NCBI GenBank assembly: GCA_963815505.1
Contig: CAWFGU010000023.1
Location: 152,111 to 216,110 of the forward strand
Reading direction: 5' to 3'
Length of the DNA stretch: 64,000 nucleotides
Source of the DNA: CAXBBB01 sp963815505
GTDB taxonomy: Bacteria; Bacteroidota; Rhodothermia; Rhodothermales; BA12
The translations under genes were made by a program, and so were the position numbers. Below the pieces are notes generated by a model, which worked only from the letters and a program-made list of their open reading frames with translations, searched no databases and was not told the origin of the DNA. Of the stretch, positions 46,332 to 55,365 are shown in pieces. Within the stretch, counting starts at the first letter, position 1. Every line of letters begins with the position of its first letter.

Positions 46332-48617
46332 ATGCGTCCCATATCCACCGCGCTGTTTTTACTGCTCGTTTTTCTCTCGCTCGCCTACACGGCGAACGCT
46401 CAAACTCGCACCGGTTCTATCTCGGGAACGGTTCGCGAAGCCGCCACGCTGCAGCCCATGCCGGGCGTCAACGTGACTATTCGCGGTCTCGTAATCGGCG
46501 CCGCGACGGACGCGGACGGTCGGTTCGCAATTCCAAACGTGCCGGTCGGGACGCACGCCGTCGAGGCTCGGTTCATCGGGTTCGCGCCGTTCGTGCAGAC
46601 CGATGTCGTCGTCAAGCCTGCACGCGCCGCCTCGGTCGAGATCGAGCTGTCGGAGCAGCGCATCCAGGGCGAAGGCGTGACCGTTACGGCGGCGTACTTC
46701 GAGCAGGTCGCGTCCGCGCCGACGAGTACGGTCACGCTCTCCAACGAAGAGATCCGGCGCTCACCCGGAGCGGCTCAGGAGATCACGCGCGTGCTCACCG
46801 CGCTGCCCGGCGTCGCCTCGCGCGGCGAGACCAGCCAGGACCTGTTCGTACGCGGCGGAAGCCCGTCCGAGAACGGCTTCTACATCGACAACGTGTTCGT
46901 GCCCAACGCGCAGCACTTCTCGACCGCCGACGGCTCGTCGTTCGGCCCGACCGGCATCATCAATACCGAGTTCGTGGACGAGATCACGTTTTCGACCGGC
47001 GGCTTCTCGGCGTCCTACGGCGACCGGCTCTCGTCCATCAGCGACATCCGCTACCGAGGCGGCAACGCCAACCGCATCACGGGCGAGGTCGGGCTGAACT
47101 TCACCGGCGGCTCGCTGATCGCCGAAGGCCCGATCACCAACGGAACGGCGTTCGTCTCGGCGCGCAGAAGCTACCTCGACTTGCTCGCCGACGCCATCGA
47201 CGCGGGCGGCGCGCCCCGCTTCGGCGACGTGCAGGGCAAGGTGGCACTCGACCTGTCGCCCAGCAACCGGCTCACGCTGCTGACGCTCTATGGAACGAGC
47301 GACTTCACCCAAGACGCCGCCGATGCCGCCGAGGCGGGCGACGATCTGATCGGCACGTTCGCCAACGAGCAGATCACCGTTGGCGGCAACCTGCGGACGC
47401 TGTGGGGCGCGCGCGGCTACTCGAACACGGCGCTGTCGTACTCGGCCATCGAGCGGCGCGACGAACTGGAGTCGCTGCGCGGTACGTCGGGCGATCTGGA
47501 CCAAACGCTGCGCAACGACTACGTCCACGCGCGCAACGTGAACACGCTGCAGGTGGCGGGCATTGGGGTCGAAGCCGGAGCCGAAGCGTTCGTCGAGCGC
47601 GGCACGTTCGACTACGCACAGACGGCCTACATTGGGACGAACGGCGAGCGGCAGGACGGCTTCGACCGCGACCTGAGCCTGACCAACACGCGCTTCGGCG
47701 GCTTCGCCACCATAACGCTGGCCCCGACTCCGCGCCTGACTGTCAGCCCCGGCGTGCGGGTCGACTATGGGTCGCTGGCAGGCAAAGCCTACGTGCAGCC
47801 GCGACTCAGCGCATCACTCAAGGCGACGGACGAGGTGACGCTGCGCGCGTCGGGCGGCGTCTTTCGGCAGGCCGTTCCGCTCTACATCCTGTCGCAGAAC
47901 GAGGCCAACGAGAGCTTGCCTCACATGCGCGCCGACCACCTGATCGCAGGCGTCGACGTGCTGCTCGCGCCCAGTCTCAAGCTGACCGTCGAAGGCTTCG
48001 ACAAGCAGTACCGCGACGCACCTCAGTACGCGGCAGACAACCCGTTGGGCCTGCGCTCCTACGTGCTCGACGCGCGCGGTGACTTCTCGGGCGCGCTCAC
48101 GAGCGACGGACGCGCGCGCGCCCGAGGCATCGAACTTCTGCTCCAGAAGAAGCTCTCCGGCTCCGTCTATGGGACCATCAGCGGCTCGTACTTCCGGTCC
48201 GAGTACCGCGACGCGCTGGGTGAGTGGCGCAACCGCACGTTCGACACCCAAACGCAGTTCAGCGCCATCGGCGGATGGAAGCCCAATACGAACTGGGAGC
48301 TGAGCGTCCGGTGGAGCTATCAGGGCGAGCGCCCGACGACTCCGCTCGACAACTCCGCCTCGGCTCAGGCCGACGCCGAAGTCCGCGACGTGGCGCGCAC
48401 CAACGAGGAGCGCCTGCCCGCCTACCACAGCCTCTACCTGCGCGCCGACCGCCGCTGGTCGTTTCGCCGCACCAACCTGACGACGTTCGTCAGCCTGTGG
48501 AATGCATACAGCCGTACCAACGTGGACGACTACTATTGGAACTTCACCGACCAGGCAGCTGACACACGCGAGCAGTTCTCGCTGCTGCCCGTCATCGGCG
48601 TCGAGTTCGAGTTCTGA
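46332..48617 (+). CDS. TonB-dependent outer-membrane receptor
   Basis: A 761-residue outer-membrane receptor. A signal peptide (MRPISTALFLLLVFLSLAYT) is followed by a carboxypeptidase-regulatory-like domain (TGSISGTVREAATLQPMPGV, DADGRFAIPNVPVGTHAVEA) typical of Bacteroidota/Rhodothermota receptors. The plug has TVTLSNEEIRRSPGAAQEIT, TALPGVASRGETSQDLFVRG and YIDNVFVPNAQHFS, and a beta-barrel of about 22 strands ends with aromatic-rich YSRTNVDDYYWN and LPVIGVEFEF. A terminal Phe is the expected barrel signature. The substrate is unknown (siderophore, vitamin or oligosaccharide); no SusD partner is adjacent. A strong terminator follows. The frame is intact. Confidence 0.92.
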   Translation: MRPISTALFLLLVFLSLAYTANAQTRTGSISGTVREAATLQPMPGVNVTIRGLVIGAATDADGRFAIPNVPVGTHAVEARFIGFAPFVQTDVVVKPARAASVEIELSEQRIQGEGVTVTAAYFEQVASAPTSTVTLSNEEIRRSPGAAQEITRVLTALPGVASRGETSQDLFVRGGSPSENGFYIDNVFVPNAQHFSTADGSSFGPTGIINTEFVDEITFSTGGFSASYGDRLSSISDIRYRGGNANRITGEVGLNFTGGSLIAEGPITNGTAFVSARRSYLDLLADAIDAGGAPRFGDVQGKVALDLSPSNRLTLLTLYGTSDFTQDAADAAEAGDDLIGTFANEQITVGGNLRTLWGARGYSNTALSYSAIERRDELESLRGTSGDLDQTLRNDYVHARNVNTLQVAGIGVEAGAEAFVERGTFDYAQTAYIGTNGERQDGFDRDLSLTNTRFGGFATITLAPTPRLTVSPGVRVDYGSLAGKAYVQPRLSASLKATDEVTLRASGGVFRQAVPLYILSQNEANESLPHMRADHLIAGVDVLLAPSLKLTVEGFDKQYRDAPQYAADNPLGLRSYVLDARGDFSGALTSDGRARARGIELLLQKKLSGSVYGTISGSYFRSEYRDALGEWRNRTFDTQTQFSAIGGWKPNTNWELSVRWSYQGERPTTPLDNSASAQADAEVRDVARTNEERLPAYHSLYLRADRRWSFRRTNLTTFVSLWNAYSRTNVDDYYWNFTDQAADTREQFSLLPVIGVEFEF

Positions 48618-48635
48618 ACTTGCATGCGCTGCGGA

Positions 48636-48671
48636 AGCCGCCTCGACTCGAATGGTCGGGGCGGCTCTTTT
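48636..48671 (+). terminator. Terminator of the TonB receptor gene
   Basis: AGCCGCCTCGAC (48636-48647) pairs with GTCGGGGCGGCT (48655-48666) over 12 bp including one G-U pair, with a 7-nt loop, followed by CTTTTCGTTGT. It lies 19 bp after the receptor stop. Confidence 0.85.
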
Positions 48672-48740
48672 CGTTGTGCCAGTTAAGGCGAGGGGAATCG
48701 GACCGATAGCCTATGAGACTCTCCCCCCGCCCGCACCTCC

Positions 48741-51095
48741 ATGCTCGACGCCTTCCGTGCCCTTTCCATACGTGCCCGCCTTTACGCCGGGTTCGGCATA
48801 GTGCTGCTCCTCCTGATCGCTACCGGCGCGACCGCTCTCTACATCAGCGACACGTTCCGCTCCGAACGCGCCTATGCCCAAGCGCACATCCTCACACCGC
48901 TCGAATCGGTCAGCCATATGGCGAATGCGTTTGGGCAAATGCAAACCTATGCCGCCAGAGCCGTTCAGAACGACGACCCGGCTACGTTCTCGGACAATAT
49001 TGACCGCGTCGGCGAACTCCAAGCCGAACTCGTCGCCCATGAGGCCGCCTTTCGCTCCTCGCTCACCAGTGCTGACGTGATTGCTGCCTACGACGCGTGG
49101 GCACAATCGCGCTCGGCATACGAACGAGAAATCGAAACCGCAGCCGACCTCGCGATGGCAGGTGACGTCGAAGGCGTGCGGCAAGCCGTGGCGACGACCG
49201 TGTACGCGTCGGCGCAGGAGGTGACTGACGGCATCGCCGGACTGCGCGAACAGGTGCTGGCCTATGGAGCGAGTGCGACAGCGCTCAACGATCAGAGACA
49301 GACGCGCCTTCGGTGGATGCTGGTGCTGCTCGTCGGCGTCTCCGTTGCACTCGCGATCGCACTAGCGGCTCACGTGGCGCGGCGTGTCGGCAAAGGGCTG
49401 GAGGATCTGGAGACCAAGTCCGACCGGTTGGTAGCGGGCGACCACACCGCAGCGTTCGACACACAGCGGCGCGACGAAATCGGCGCTCTGGGCCGTACGC
49501 TGCACCGTATGGGCGGACGCTTGGTGAAGCGGCAAGTCGCCATCGAAGGGATTTTGAGCGTTTCCAAAGCCGTCAACCAGGAGCGCGACTTGGAAAAAGG
49601 ACTACACACCGCGCTCGAAGCGGCACGTACGATCGCCAGTTCGCGATTCGCCGCGCTCAAGCTGGCCAATGCGACCGAGCCGGGGTCCTTTGTCCAGGTC
49701 GGACTGGGCGAGCCGGATGAGCGGACGATTGCGGATCAGGCGCTCTACTCTCACCTGCAGCGACGCACCAGTGCCGAAGCGCCCGCTCCCGACGGTGTGC
49801 TCCCCTTTATGGCCATGCCGGTACGTGTCAACGACCGGGAGGTGGGCGTGCTCTATCTCGGGCAGCGGCATGTGGGCGAGGGTGCGTTTTCGCAGGACGA
49901 CCGCGACATCGTGTCGGCACTCGCTGCGGTCCTCGCCGTCACGGTCGACAGCTATCAGGCGGGGGCGGCGAGGCGATCGGTCCGCAAGCAACTCGAGGAG
50001 AGCGTCAGCGTGATTCTCGACGCCATGAGCGCGTTCGCTGACGGCGACCTTTCGGTTCAGCTGGACGAATCGTCGGTTTCGGACTCGTCGATGAGCGAGT
50101 TGCCGCGCCTCTACGCCGGATTCAACCGGACCGTCTCAGGCGTCGGAACGGCAATCCGCGAAGTCAGCGACTCGGTGGACGCCCTGGCTGCTGCCTCGGT
50201 CGAGATGAGCGCGACGGTCGAGCAAATTGCCGCGAGCACGGATCACCAATCGCACCAGGCCCAGGACGTGACGCACGCGATGGGCGAGATGGTCGACACG
50301 ATCAACGCCAACGCGTCGGTTTCCATGCAGGCTGCCGAGGCGGCGTCGGCCAACGGGCAGTATGCCCAGGACGGCGGCGCAATCGTGCATCAGACGGTCG
50401 AGAAGGTGCGCGAAGTGGCGCGCGTGTCGAGCGAGACCGCGCAGACCGTCGCCCGGCTGGGGGCGTCGAGCCGGGATATTGGTGCGATCGCTGCCACGAT
50501 CGCTGAGATCGCCGAGCAAACCAACCTGCTCGCCCTCAATGCTACGATCGAGGCGGCACGCGCCGGAGAGAGCGGACGCGGATTCGCCGTCGTCGCCGAC
50601 GAAGTGCGCAAACTCGCCGAGCGCACGTCCAACGCCACGCGCACCATCGAAGAGACCATCGCCACGATCCAGACCGACACCGACACCGCCGTCGACGCCA
50701 TCGAGCGCAGCCGATCCGAAGTCGAGTTGGGCGTATCGCTCGCCGAGCAGGCCGGGCAGGCTCTGGAGCGCATCGTCGAAGGCACCCACGCCGCACGCGA
50801 CCGCATGATGCAGATCGCAGCGGCGACCGAAGAGCAGAGCGTGACGAGCGCGACCGTCGCCCAGAGCATCGATGCCATCACGATGGCCGCGTCCGAAGCC
50901 GCGCACGGCACGCAAGACGTAGCCCACGCCACCAACGAACTCAGCCGATTGGCCGTCTCGTTGCAAGGAACGGTTCGCCGCTTCCGCTTCGAAGCACCTC
51001 CCGCCGCTTCGGGCGATGGGTACGCGGCGGACCGAGGTGCCGTCGCGCTGCCGGGTGGTGCTCAGCCTTCCTACGGTGGCATCGCAGCAGTCTGA
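48741..51095 (+). CDS. Methyl-accepting chemotaxis protein with GAF domain
   Basis: A 784-residue chemoreceptor-like protein. It has TM helix 1 at 14-34 (AGFGIVLLLLIATGATALYI), a four-helix-bundle periplasmic region to about 185, TM helix 2 at 190-208, a HAMP segment (VGKGLEDLETKSDRLVAGDH), a GAF domain at about 275-410 (LEKGLHTALEAARTIASSRF, MPVRVNDREVGVLYLGQRHV), a second HAMP-like stretch (ILDAMSAFADGDLSVQLDES) and a signalling domain whose tip is QTNLLALNATIEAARAGE. The GAF inserted between HAMP and the signalling coiled coil is uncommon. No other che genes are in the window, so whether it drives motility or a different pathway is unknown. The frame is intact. Confidence 0.92.
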   Translation: MLDAFRALSIRARLYAGFGIVLLLLIATGATALYISDTFRSERAYAQAHILTPLESVSHMANAFGQMQTYAARAVQNDDPATFSDNIDRVGELQAELVAHEAAFRSSLTSADVIAAYDAWAQSRSAYEREIETAADLAMAGDVEGVRQAVATTVYASAQEVTDGIAGLREQVLAYGASATALNDQRQTRLRWMLVLLVGVSVALAIALAAHVARRVGKGLEDLETKSDRLVAGDHTAAFDTQRRDEIGALGRTLHRMGGRLVKRQVAIEGILSVSKAVNQERDLEKGLHTALEAARTIASSRFAALKLANATEPGSFVQVGLGEPDERTIADQALYSHLQRRTSAEAPAPDGVLPFMAMPVRVNDREVGVLYLGQRHVGEGAFSQDDRDIVSALAAVLAVTVDSYQAGAARRSVRKQLEESVSVILDAMSAFADGDLSVQLDESSVSDSSMSELPRLYAGFNRTVSGVGTAIREVSDSVDALAAASVEMSATVEQIAASTDHQSHQAQDVTHAMGEMVDTINANASVSMQAAEAASANGQYAQDGGAIVHQTVEKVREVARVSSETAQTVARLGASSRDIGAIAATIAEIAEQTNLLALNATIEAARAGESGRGFAVVADEVRKLAERTSNATRTIEETIATIQTDTDTAVDAIERSRSEVELGVSLAEQAGQALERIVEGTHAARDRMMQIAAATEEQSVTSATVAQSIDAITMAASEAAHGTQDVAHATNELSRLAVSLQGTVRRFRFEAPPAASGDGYAADRGAVALPGGAQPSYGGIAAV

Positions 51096-51153
51096 CGAGT
51101 AGTCACCGCTGTCTCAGAGATGCGCGGCTGGTCTGGATAGAGCGGAGCCCCGT

Positions 51154-53172
51154 TTAGCTCGGCCTCTGATCCGACTCCAACCGCTCGCGCTGCTCCTTGC
51201 GCTCGGCCATCTCGGCGCGCTCCATCGTCACGAGCGGCGGGGCGGGAGCGCTCGAGGCAGGAGATTCAGAGGCCGGAGCGTGCTCGGTGCTCGGCAGCGG
51301 AGCCCCCATGCGCGGCTCGCCCAATGCGTCGTCCTCCGGGACCGGCTGGGGGAGTTCGACGCCCTCATCAACGAACGCGACCAGCAGATCGCCGGGGAAC
51401 GCCTTGGTGTCGTCCAGCCCCTCGGCGACGATGCGAACTTTGCCCTGCCCCGGCACGACGAACAGCGGAATCGACCGCTTGCCGAACTGCTTGCTGAATG
51501 CCGCCGCATCGAACGTCTCGGTCAGGCGGACGACCTCGAGCGTGGCGCCCTTTTCGAGCCGCTCCTCGATCGACCGGTACGTCGTGTGGCCACCAAAGAG
51601 CGGGCGCCCGCGCAGGTGCGTCGGCAACTCGCCTTCGGTGTCGGCCGACGGGTCCTGCCTGGCGGCGAGCTGGTATACGTCGTTGGTGCCGAAGGCCTCG
51701 GCGAAATTGAGCGCCGCCAGGCTGTTGACCTCGTCGTTGGGCGTGAGCGCGAGCAGCCTGCCGATGCCGCCCAGGTCGAGTTCGTCGAGAATCGTCTCGG
51801 ACAGCACATTGGCTTGGACGGCGTCGAGTTTGGCGCGGTTGGCGTTGCGGACGTGCATCGGGTTGGCGTCGACCAGCAGGACTTTGACGCCCTGCTCCTT
51901 GAGCGCCCGCCCGATGCGCCACGCCCACGCGTGCGCCCCGACGATGAGCACGCCCTGGGGATCGGGGTGCGCCAGCCCGAGCCAGCGCGCCAGCGGCGAA
52001 ATCGTCAAGCCGTAGACCAGAACCGTCCCGACGATGACCAAGAAGATGATCGGCACGATGATGTCGCCCTGGCCGGGCAGGATCTCGTTGACCCGAATCG
52101 AGAAGATGCTCGCTACGGCAGCGGCGACGATGCCGCGCGGAGCCAGCCACGCCAGAAATGCCTTCTCGCGCCAGTCGATGCGCGTGCCCACAGTGGACAG
52201 GTAGACCGCCAGCGGGCGGATCGCCAGCATCATTACGGCGAGGAACGCGAGGCTGCCCGGGGTCACGTAGTCCAGCGCCGAGCGGTCGAGCCGGGCCGAG
52301 AGGATGATGAACAAGACCGAGATCAGCAGCACGCGCAGGTCCTCTTTGAACTCGACGATGCGGCGGATGGGCGCGTAGTTCTGGTTCGCCATGAAGATGC
52401 CCATCAGCGTCGTCGCCAGCAGGCCGCTCTCGTGCTGGAGCATTTCGGTCAGCGCAAACACGGCGACGACCACCATCAGCGCGACCGAGTTCTGGAGATA
52501 GTCGGGCAGCAGACGCCTGCGCAGCAGCATCACCAGCAGAGCCGCTCCCGCCAGCGCCCCGCCGATGCCGATGAACAGCTCCTTGACGATGCCTTCGAAC
52601 GTGTGGAATACCAGCGCGCCCAGCCCCTGCACGCCCGGCTCGTTGATCAGAAGGATCGCCTCCAGAACCAGAACGGCCAGAATCGCCCCGACCGGATCGA
52701 CGACGATGCCTTCCCACTTGGCAATCGACCCGACGCGCCCGGTCGGTCGGACGTGGCGCAAGAGCGGGATGATGACGGTCGGCCCCGTCACGGTCAGGAT
52801 GCCGCCGATGATCGCCGCCACGCTCGCGCTCACGCCGAGCAGCGCGTAGGCCGTCAGCCCGGTCAGCACGCCGGTAATCGCGACGCCGATGGTGATCAGG
52901 TTGCGCACCACGTTGCCCACGCCCTCCAACTCACGCAGCCTGAGCGTCAGTCCGCCCTCGAACAGGATGATGCCGACGGCCAGCGACACGAACGCGAACA
53001 GCCCGTCGCCCTGCAAGAGATCGGGGTCGAGCATACCCGTCACCGGCCCGGCCAGAAACCCAAACGCCAGCAGCAGCAGGATCGACGGCAGCCGAAAGCG
53101 CCACGCCAGCCACTGCGCGCCGACGCCGAGCACGAACACGGCGCCTGTGGCCAGGAGGAGGGTTTCGGTCAC
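51154..53172 (-). CDS. CPA1 Na+/H+ antiporter with TrkA-N and TrkA-C-like domains
   Basis: A membrane antiporter of about 672 residues from the GTG at 53172 (start TETLLLATGAVFVLGVGAQW). Thirteen or so helices make the CPA1 core, with VTGPTVIIPLLRHVRPTGRV, KWEGIVVDPVGAILAVLVLE (the paired-Asp region), EMLQHESGLLATTLMGIFMA and LAPRGIVAAAVASIFSIRVN. It is followed by a cytoplasmic Rossmann-type TrkA-N domain (GVLIVGAHAWAWRIGRALKE, VLLVDANPMHVRNANRA) and a C-terminal TrkA-C-like part (GLDDTKAFPGDLLVAFVDEG). The acidic/proline-rich tail is unstructured. It probably exports Na+ in exchange for protons, with nucleotide gating inferred. It is divergent from the aldo/keto reductase. The frame is intact. 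Confidence 0.93.
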   Translation of the reverse strand: MTETLLLATGAVFVLGVGAQWLAWRFRLPSILLLLAFGFLAGPVTGMLDPDLLQGDGLFAFVSLAVGIILFEGGLTLRLRELEGVGNVVRNLITIGVAITGVLTGLTAYALLGVSASVAAIIGGILTVTGPTVIIPLLRHVRPTGRVGSIAKWEGIVVDPVGAILAVLVLEAILLINEPGVQGLGALVFHTFEGIVKELFIGIGGALAGAALLVMLLRRRLLPDYLQNSVALMVVVAVFALTEMLQHESGLLATTLMGIFMANQNYAPIRRIVEFKEDLRVLLISVLFIILSARLDRSALDYVTPGSLAFLAVMMLAIRPLAVYLSTVGTRIDWREKAFLAWLAPRGIVAAAVASIFSIRVNEILPGQGDIIVPIIFLVIVGTVLVYGLTISPLARWLGLAHPDPQGVLIVGAHAWAWRIGRALKEQGVKVLLVDANPMHVRNANRAKLDAVQANVLSETILDELDLGGIGRLLALTPNDEVNSLAALNFAEAFGTNDVYQLAARQDPSADTEGELPTHLRGRPLFGGHTTYRSIEERLEKGATLEVVRLTETFDAAAFSKQFGKRSIPLFVVPGQGKVRIVAEGLDDTKAFPGDLLVAFVDEGVELPQPVPEDDALGEPRMGAPLPSTEHAPASESPASSAPAPPLVTMERAEMAERKEQRERLESDQRPS

Positions 53173-53328
53173 GCGGGCGCGGGAGAGTGAGCCGAAAGGT
53201 ACGCCGTGCGACGTTTCGCCTCCGAAGTCACGGCACGACAATACGGACACCGAGAGCGTAACGGCGGTGTCGCCTCGGATCGGAGGGCAGTGCGCACGGG
53301 TTCGACCTTCTCACCAACCTGCGATTCC

Positions 53329-54189
53329 ATGTCTGCACCCAACTCCGGCACCTTCTCTATCGGCGGCGATCTGCCCGTCCACCGTTTGGGCTACGGCGCG
53401 ATGCAGATCACCGGCGACGGCGTATGGGGCGATCCCGCCCATCCGGATCAGGCGCGTGCCGTGCTCAAACGAGCCGTCGAACTGGGCGTGACGCTGATCG
53501 ATACGGCGGACAGCTATGGGCCGTTCGTGAGCGAGGATCTGATCCGCGAGGCGCTGCATCCCTACCCGAATGATCTGGTGATCGCTACCAAGGGCGGGCT
53601 GACGCGGACCGGGCCGAACAAGTGGCACGCCGTCGCTCGTCCGATGTATCTGCGCCAGTGCTTGGAGATGAGCCTGCGCCGGCTCAAACTCGAACGCGTC
53701 GACCTGTACCAACTCCACCGCATCGACGAAAAAGTATCGATGGAAGATCAGATCGGTGAGTTGAAGAAGATGCAGAACGAGGGCAAGATCCGGCACATCG
53801 GGCTGAGCGAGGTGTCGGTCGAGCAGATCGAGCAGGCGCGCGAGATCGCCGAGATTGCGACCGTCCAGAATCTCTACAACATCGGCAACCGGATGCACGA
53901 GGACGTGCTCGACTACTGCGAGGCCCACGACATCGGCTTCATTCCGTGGTATCCGCTCAACACCGGCAAGCTGCTTGGCGCGGACGACAGCCCGCTTGCC
54001 CGCGCCGCCCAGGATCTGGGCGCCACGCCCGCCCAGGTGGCGCTGGCATGGCTGCTCAGGCGCTCGCCTGTCATGCTGCCGATTCCCGGAACGAGCAAGG
54101 TCGCCCACCTCGAGCAGAACGTCGCCGCCGCGGACCTGGAGCTGAGCGACGAGGTCTTCGCCCAACTCAGCGACGCCGACCACGACTAG
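53329..54189 (+). CDS. Aldo/keto reductase
   Basis: A 286-residue NADPH-dependent oxidoreductase with a TIM barrel. The active-site tetrad is visible: Asp in TLIDTADSYGPFVSEDLI, Tyr in ADSYGP, Lys in DLVIATKGGLTR and His in DLYQLHRIDEKV. The cofactor site is in LPIPGTSKVAHLEQNVAAAD. The N-terminus FSIGGDLPVHRLGYGAMQIT and the length are normal for the AKR family with an uncharacterised substrate. It has an ATG start without a Shine-Dalgarno and a strong terminator after the stop. It is divergent from the CPA1 antiporter, with a 156-bp gap. The frame is intact. Confidence 0.95.
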   Translation: MSAPNSGTFSIGGDLPVHRLGYGAMQITGDGVWGDPAHPDQARAVLKRAVELGVTLIDTADSYGPFVSEDLIREALHPYPNDLVIATKGGLTRTGPNKWHAVARPMYLRQCLEMSLRRLKLERVDLYQLHRIDEKVSMEDQIGELKKMQNEGKIRHIGLSEVSVEQIEQAREIAEIATVQNLYNIGNRMHEDVLDYCEAHDIGFIPWYPLNTGKLLGADDSPLARAAQDLGATPAQVALAWLLRRSPVMLPIPGTSKVAHLEQNVAAADLELSDEVFAQLSDADHD

Positions 54190-54210
54190 ATCGCACCCGT
54201 TTTAGCCTCG

Positions 54211-54245
54211 AAACCGGACAGGTCTTCAAGACCTGCCCGGTTTTT
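54211..54245 (+). terminator. Terminator of the aldo/keto reductase gene
   Basis: AAACCGG-A-CAGGT pairs with ACCTG-C-CCGGTTT around CTTCAAG, with one mismatch, followed by TTTTT at 54241-54245. A classic rho-independent structure 22 bp after the stop. Confidence 0.9.
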
Positions 54246-54273
54246 GCCGTCGTAAAAGGCCCCATCTTGCGGC

Positions 54274-55342
54274 ATGCCTCTGCCAACTCGCTCGCTCCTC
54301 GCCCTTCTGCTGTGCCTCATCCTGTCCGGCTGCCTGCCCAGCAGTTGCCAGCGCGAAGAGGACCGCTCGCTCTTCGCCGCCGACAGTGCGTCGATCGCGC
54401 TCGCCGAAACGATTCCCGTCGACACGCTCGAGGTCGTCTGGCAGTCGACCGATTTCGCGTTTCCGCGCACGCTGGACTGGGGGCCTGACGGCGCGCTGTG
54501 GGCCGTCGATGCCGAGCGCAGGCAGGCGCTGGCCTTCGACGGCACCGGTGCGGATCGTCCGCCGGATCGCGACGGATGCCGAGGCGCCGTACCTCGCCGG
54601 ATTCCGGGGCGATTCGCTCGTGCTGTTTCAGCCGTCGCCCGCCGCGTTCGTCGTCTATGGTTCGGACGGAGAGGCGTCGCGCCGAGTCGATGTGCCCGGC
54701 TTGCCCGAGGAGCCTGCGCTGCTGCGCTACGGCTCGGTCTGGGGCAACGACTTCGTGTTCAAGGGCCTGAGCGAGACCACGCCGCCGTTCCTGCTCGCAC
54801 TCGACGCACGCGGCGACTCGACGGGGCGCTATGCTCTACCCGGCCCGTTTTGGCGCTACGCCGGGCTAATGAAACCGGCCGCGAACGGCGATCTGCTCAG
54901 TCTGTCCGGCTTTCGCCCCGTCGTCGACCGCATTGCCCGCACGTCGCTCGTCGACGCGACCGTGCGGCCCGACACGCTGCGCCTGGACGGCTTCTCGGCC
55001 CCAATCCCGATCATGGCTCGCGCCCGCCGGTTCGCTCAGGGTGAGGACACCACGCCACCGCTCCTCACCGCGTCCGCCGACCAGGTGGGTGAGTGGCTGT
55101 TCGTGCTCAACATGCGCCCCGGCTGGCTCCGCGTCGACGTGTACGACGTGGAGGGGGTGCTTCGATACGCGTTCAACGAACCCAATGCGCAAGCCGGTAA
55201 GAACTTCTACCCGCGCGACATCGCCGTGCGGCAAACGGGCGGAGATTACCACATCGCAGTCGCCTTCACCGACCCCGAGCCGCGCGTCGCCGTCTACCGC
55301 TGGGCACCCGGTTCGCCGCCCTCCACCCAGACCAGGCCATAG
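54274..55342 (+). CDS. Lipoprotein with beta-propeller fold (one frame break)
   Basis: A secreted lipoprotein of about 355 residues. The N-terminus MPLPTRSLLALLLCLILSGC is a signal peptide with lipobox LSGC. The rest is beta-strand-rich with repeated GxDGxLWxxD-like turns (LDWGPDGALWAVDAERRQAL, FRGDSLVLFQPSPAAFVVYG, VGEWLFVLNMRPGWLRVDVY, AVRQTGGDYHIAVAFTDPEP), which fits a 6-bladed propeller of the NHL/BF3024 kind common in Bacteroidota. The frame changes once near 54548 (FDGTG to VRIVRRIATDAEAPYLAGFR). The role is unknown. It is convergent with the metalloprotease gene, whose stop lies 23 bp away. Confidence 0.75.
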
Positions 55343-55365
55343 CGTCACGGTATGCCGCGACAAGT

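Noticed and set aside
46298..48082. Plus-strand frame of 594 codons overlapping the TonB receptor in another phase
   Set aside because: Arg-rich out-of-phase translation of the receptor gene; the receptor frame has signal peptide, plug and barrel end.
51280..53190. Open frame of 636 codons on the plus strand opposite the CPA1 antiporter
   Set aside because: It is the antisense of an intact, well-conserved transporter gene. Its composition (Arg/Asp/Gln/His-rich, no domain) is that of a high-GC shadow frame.
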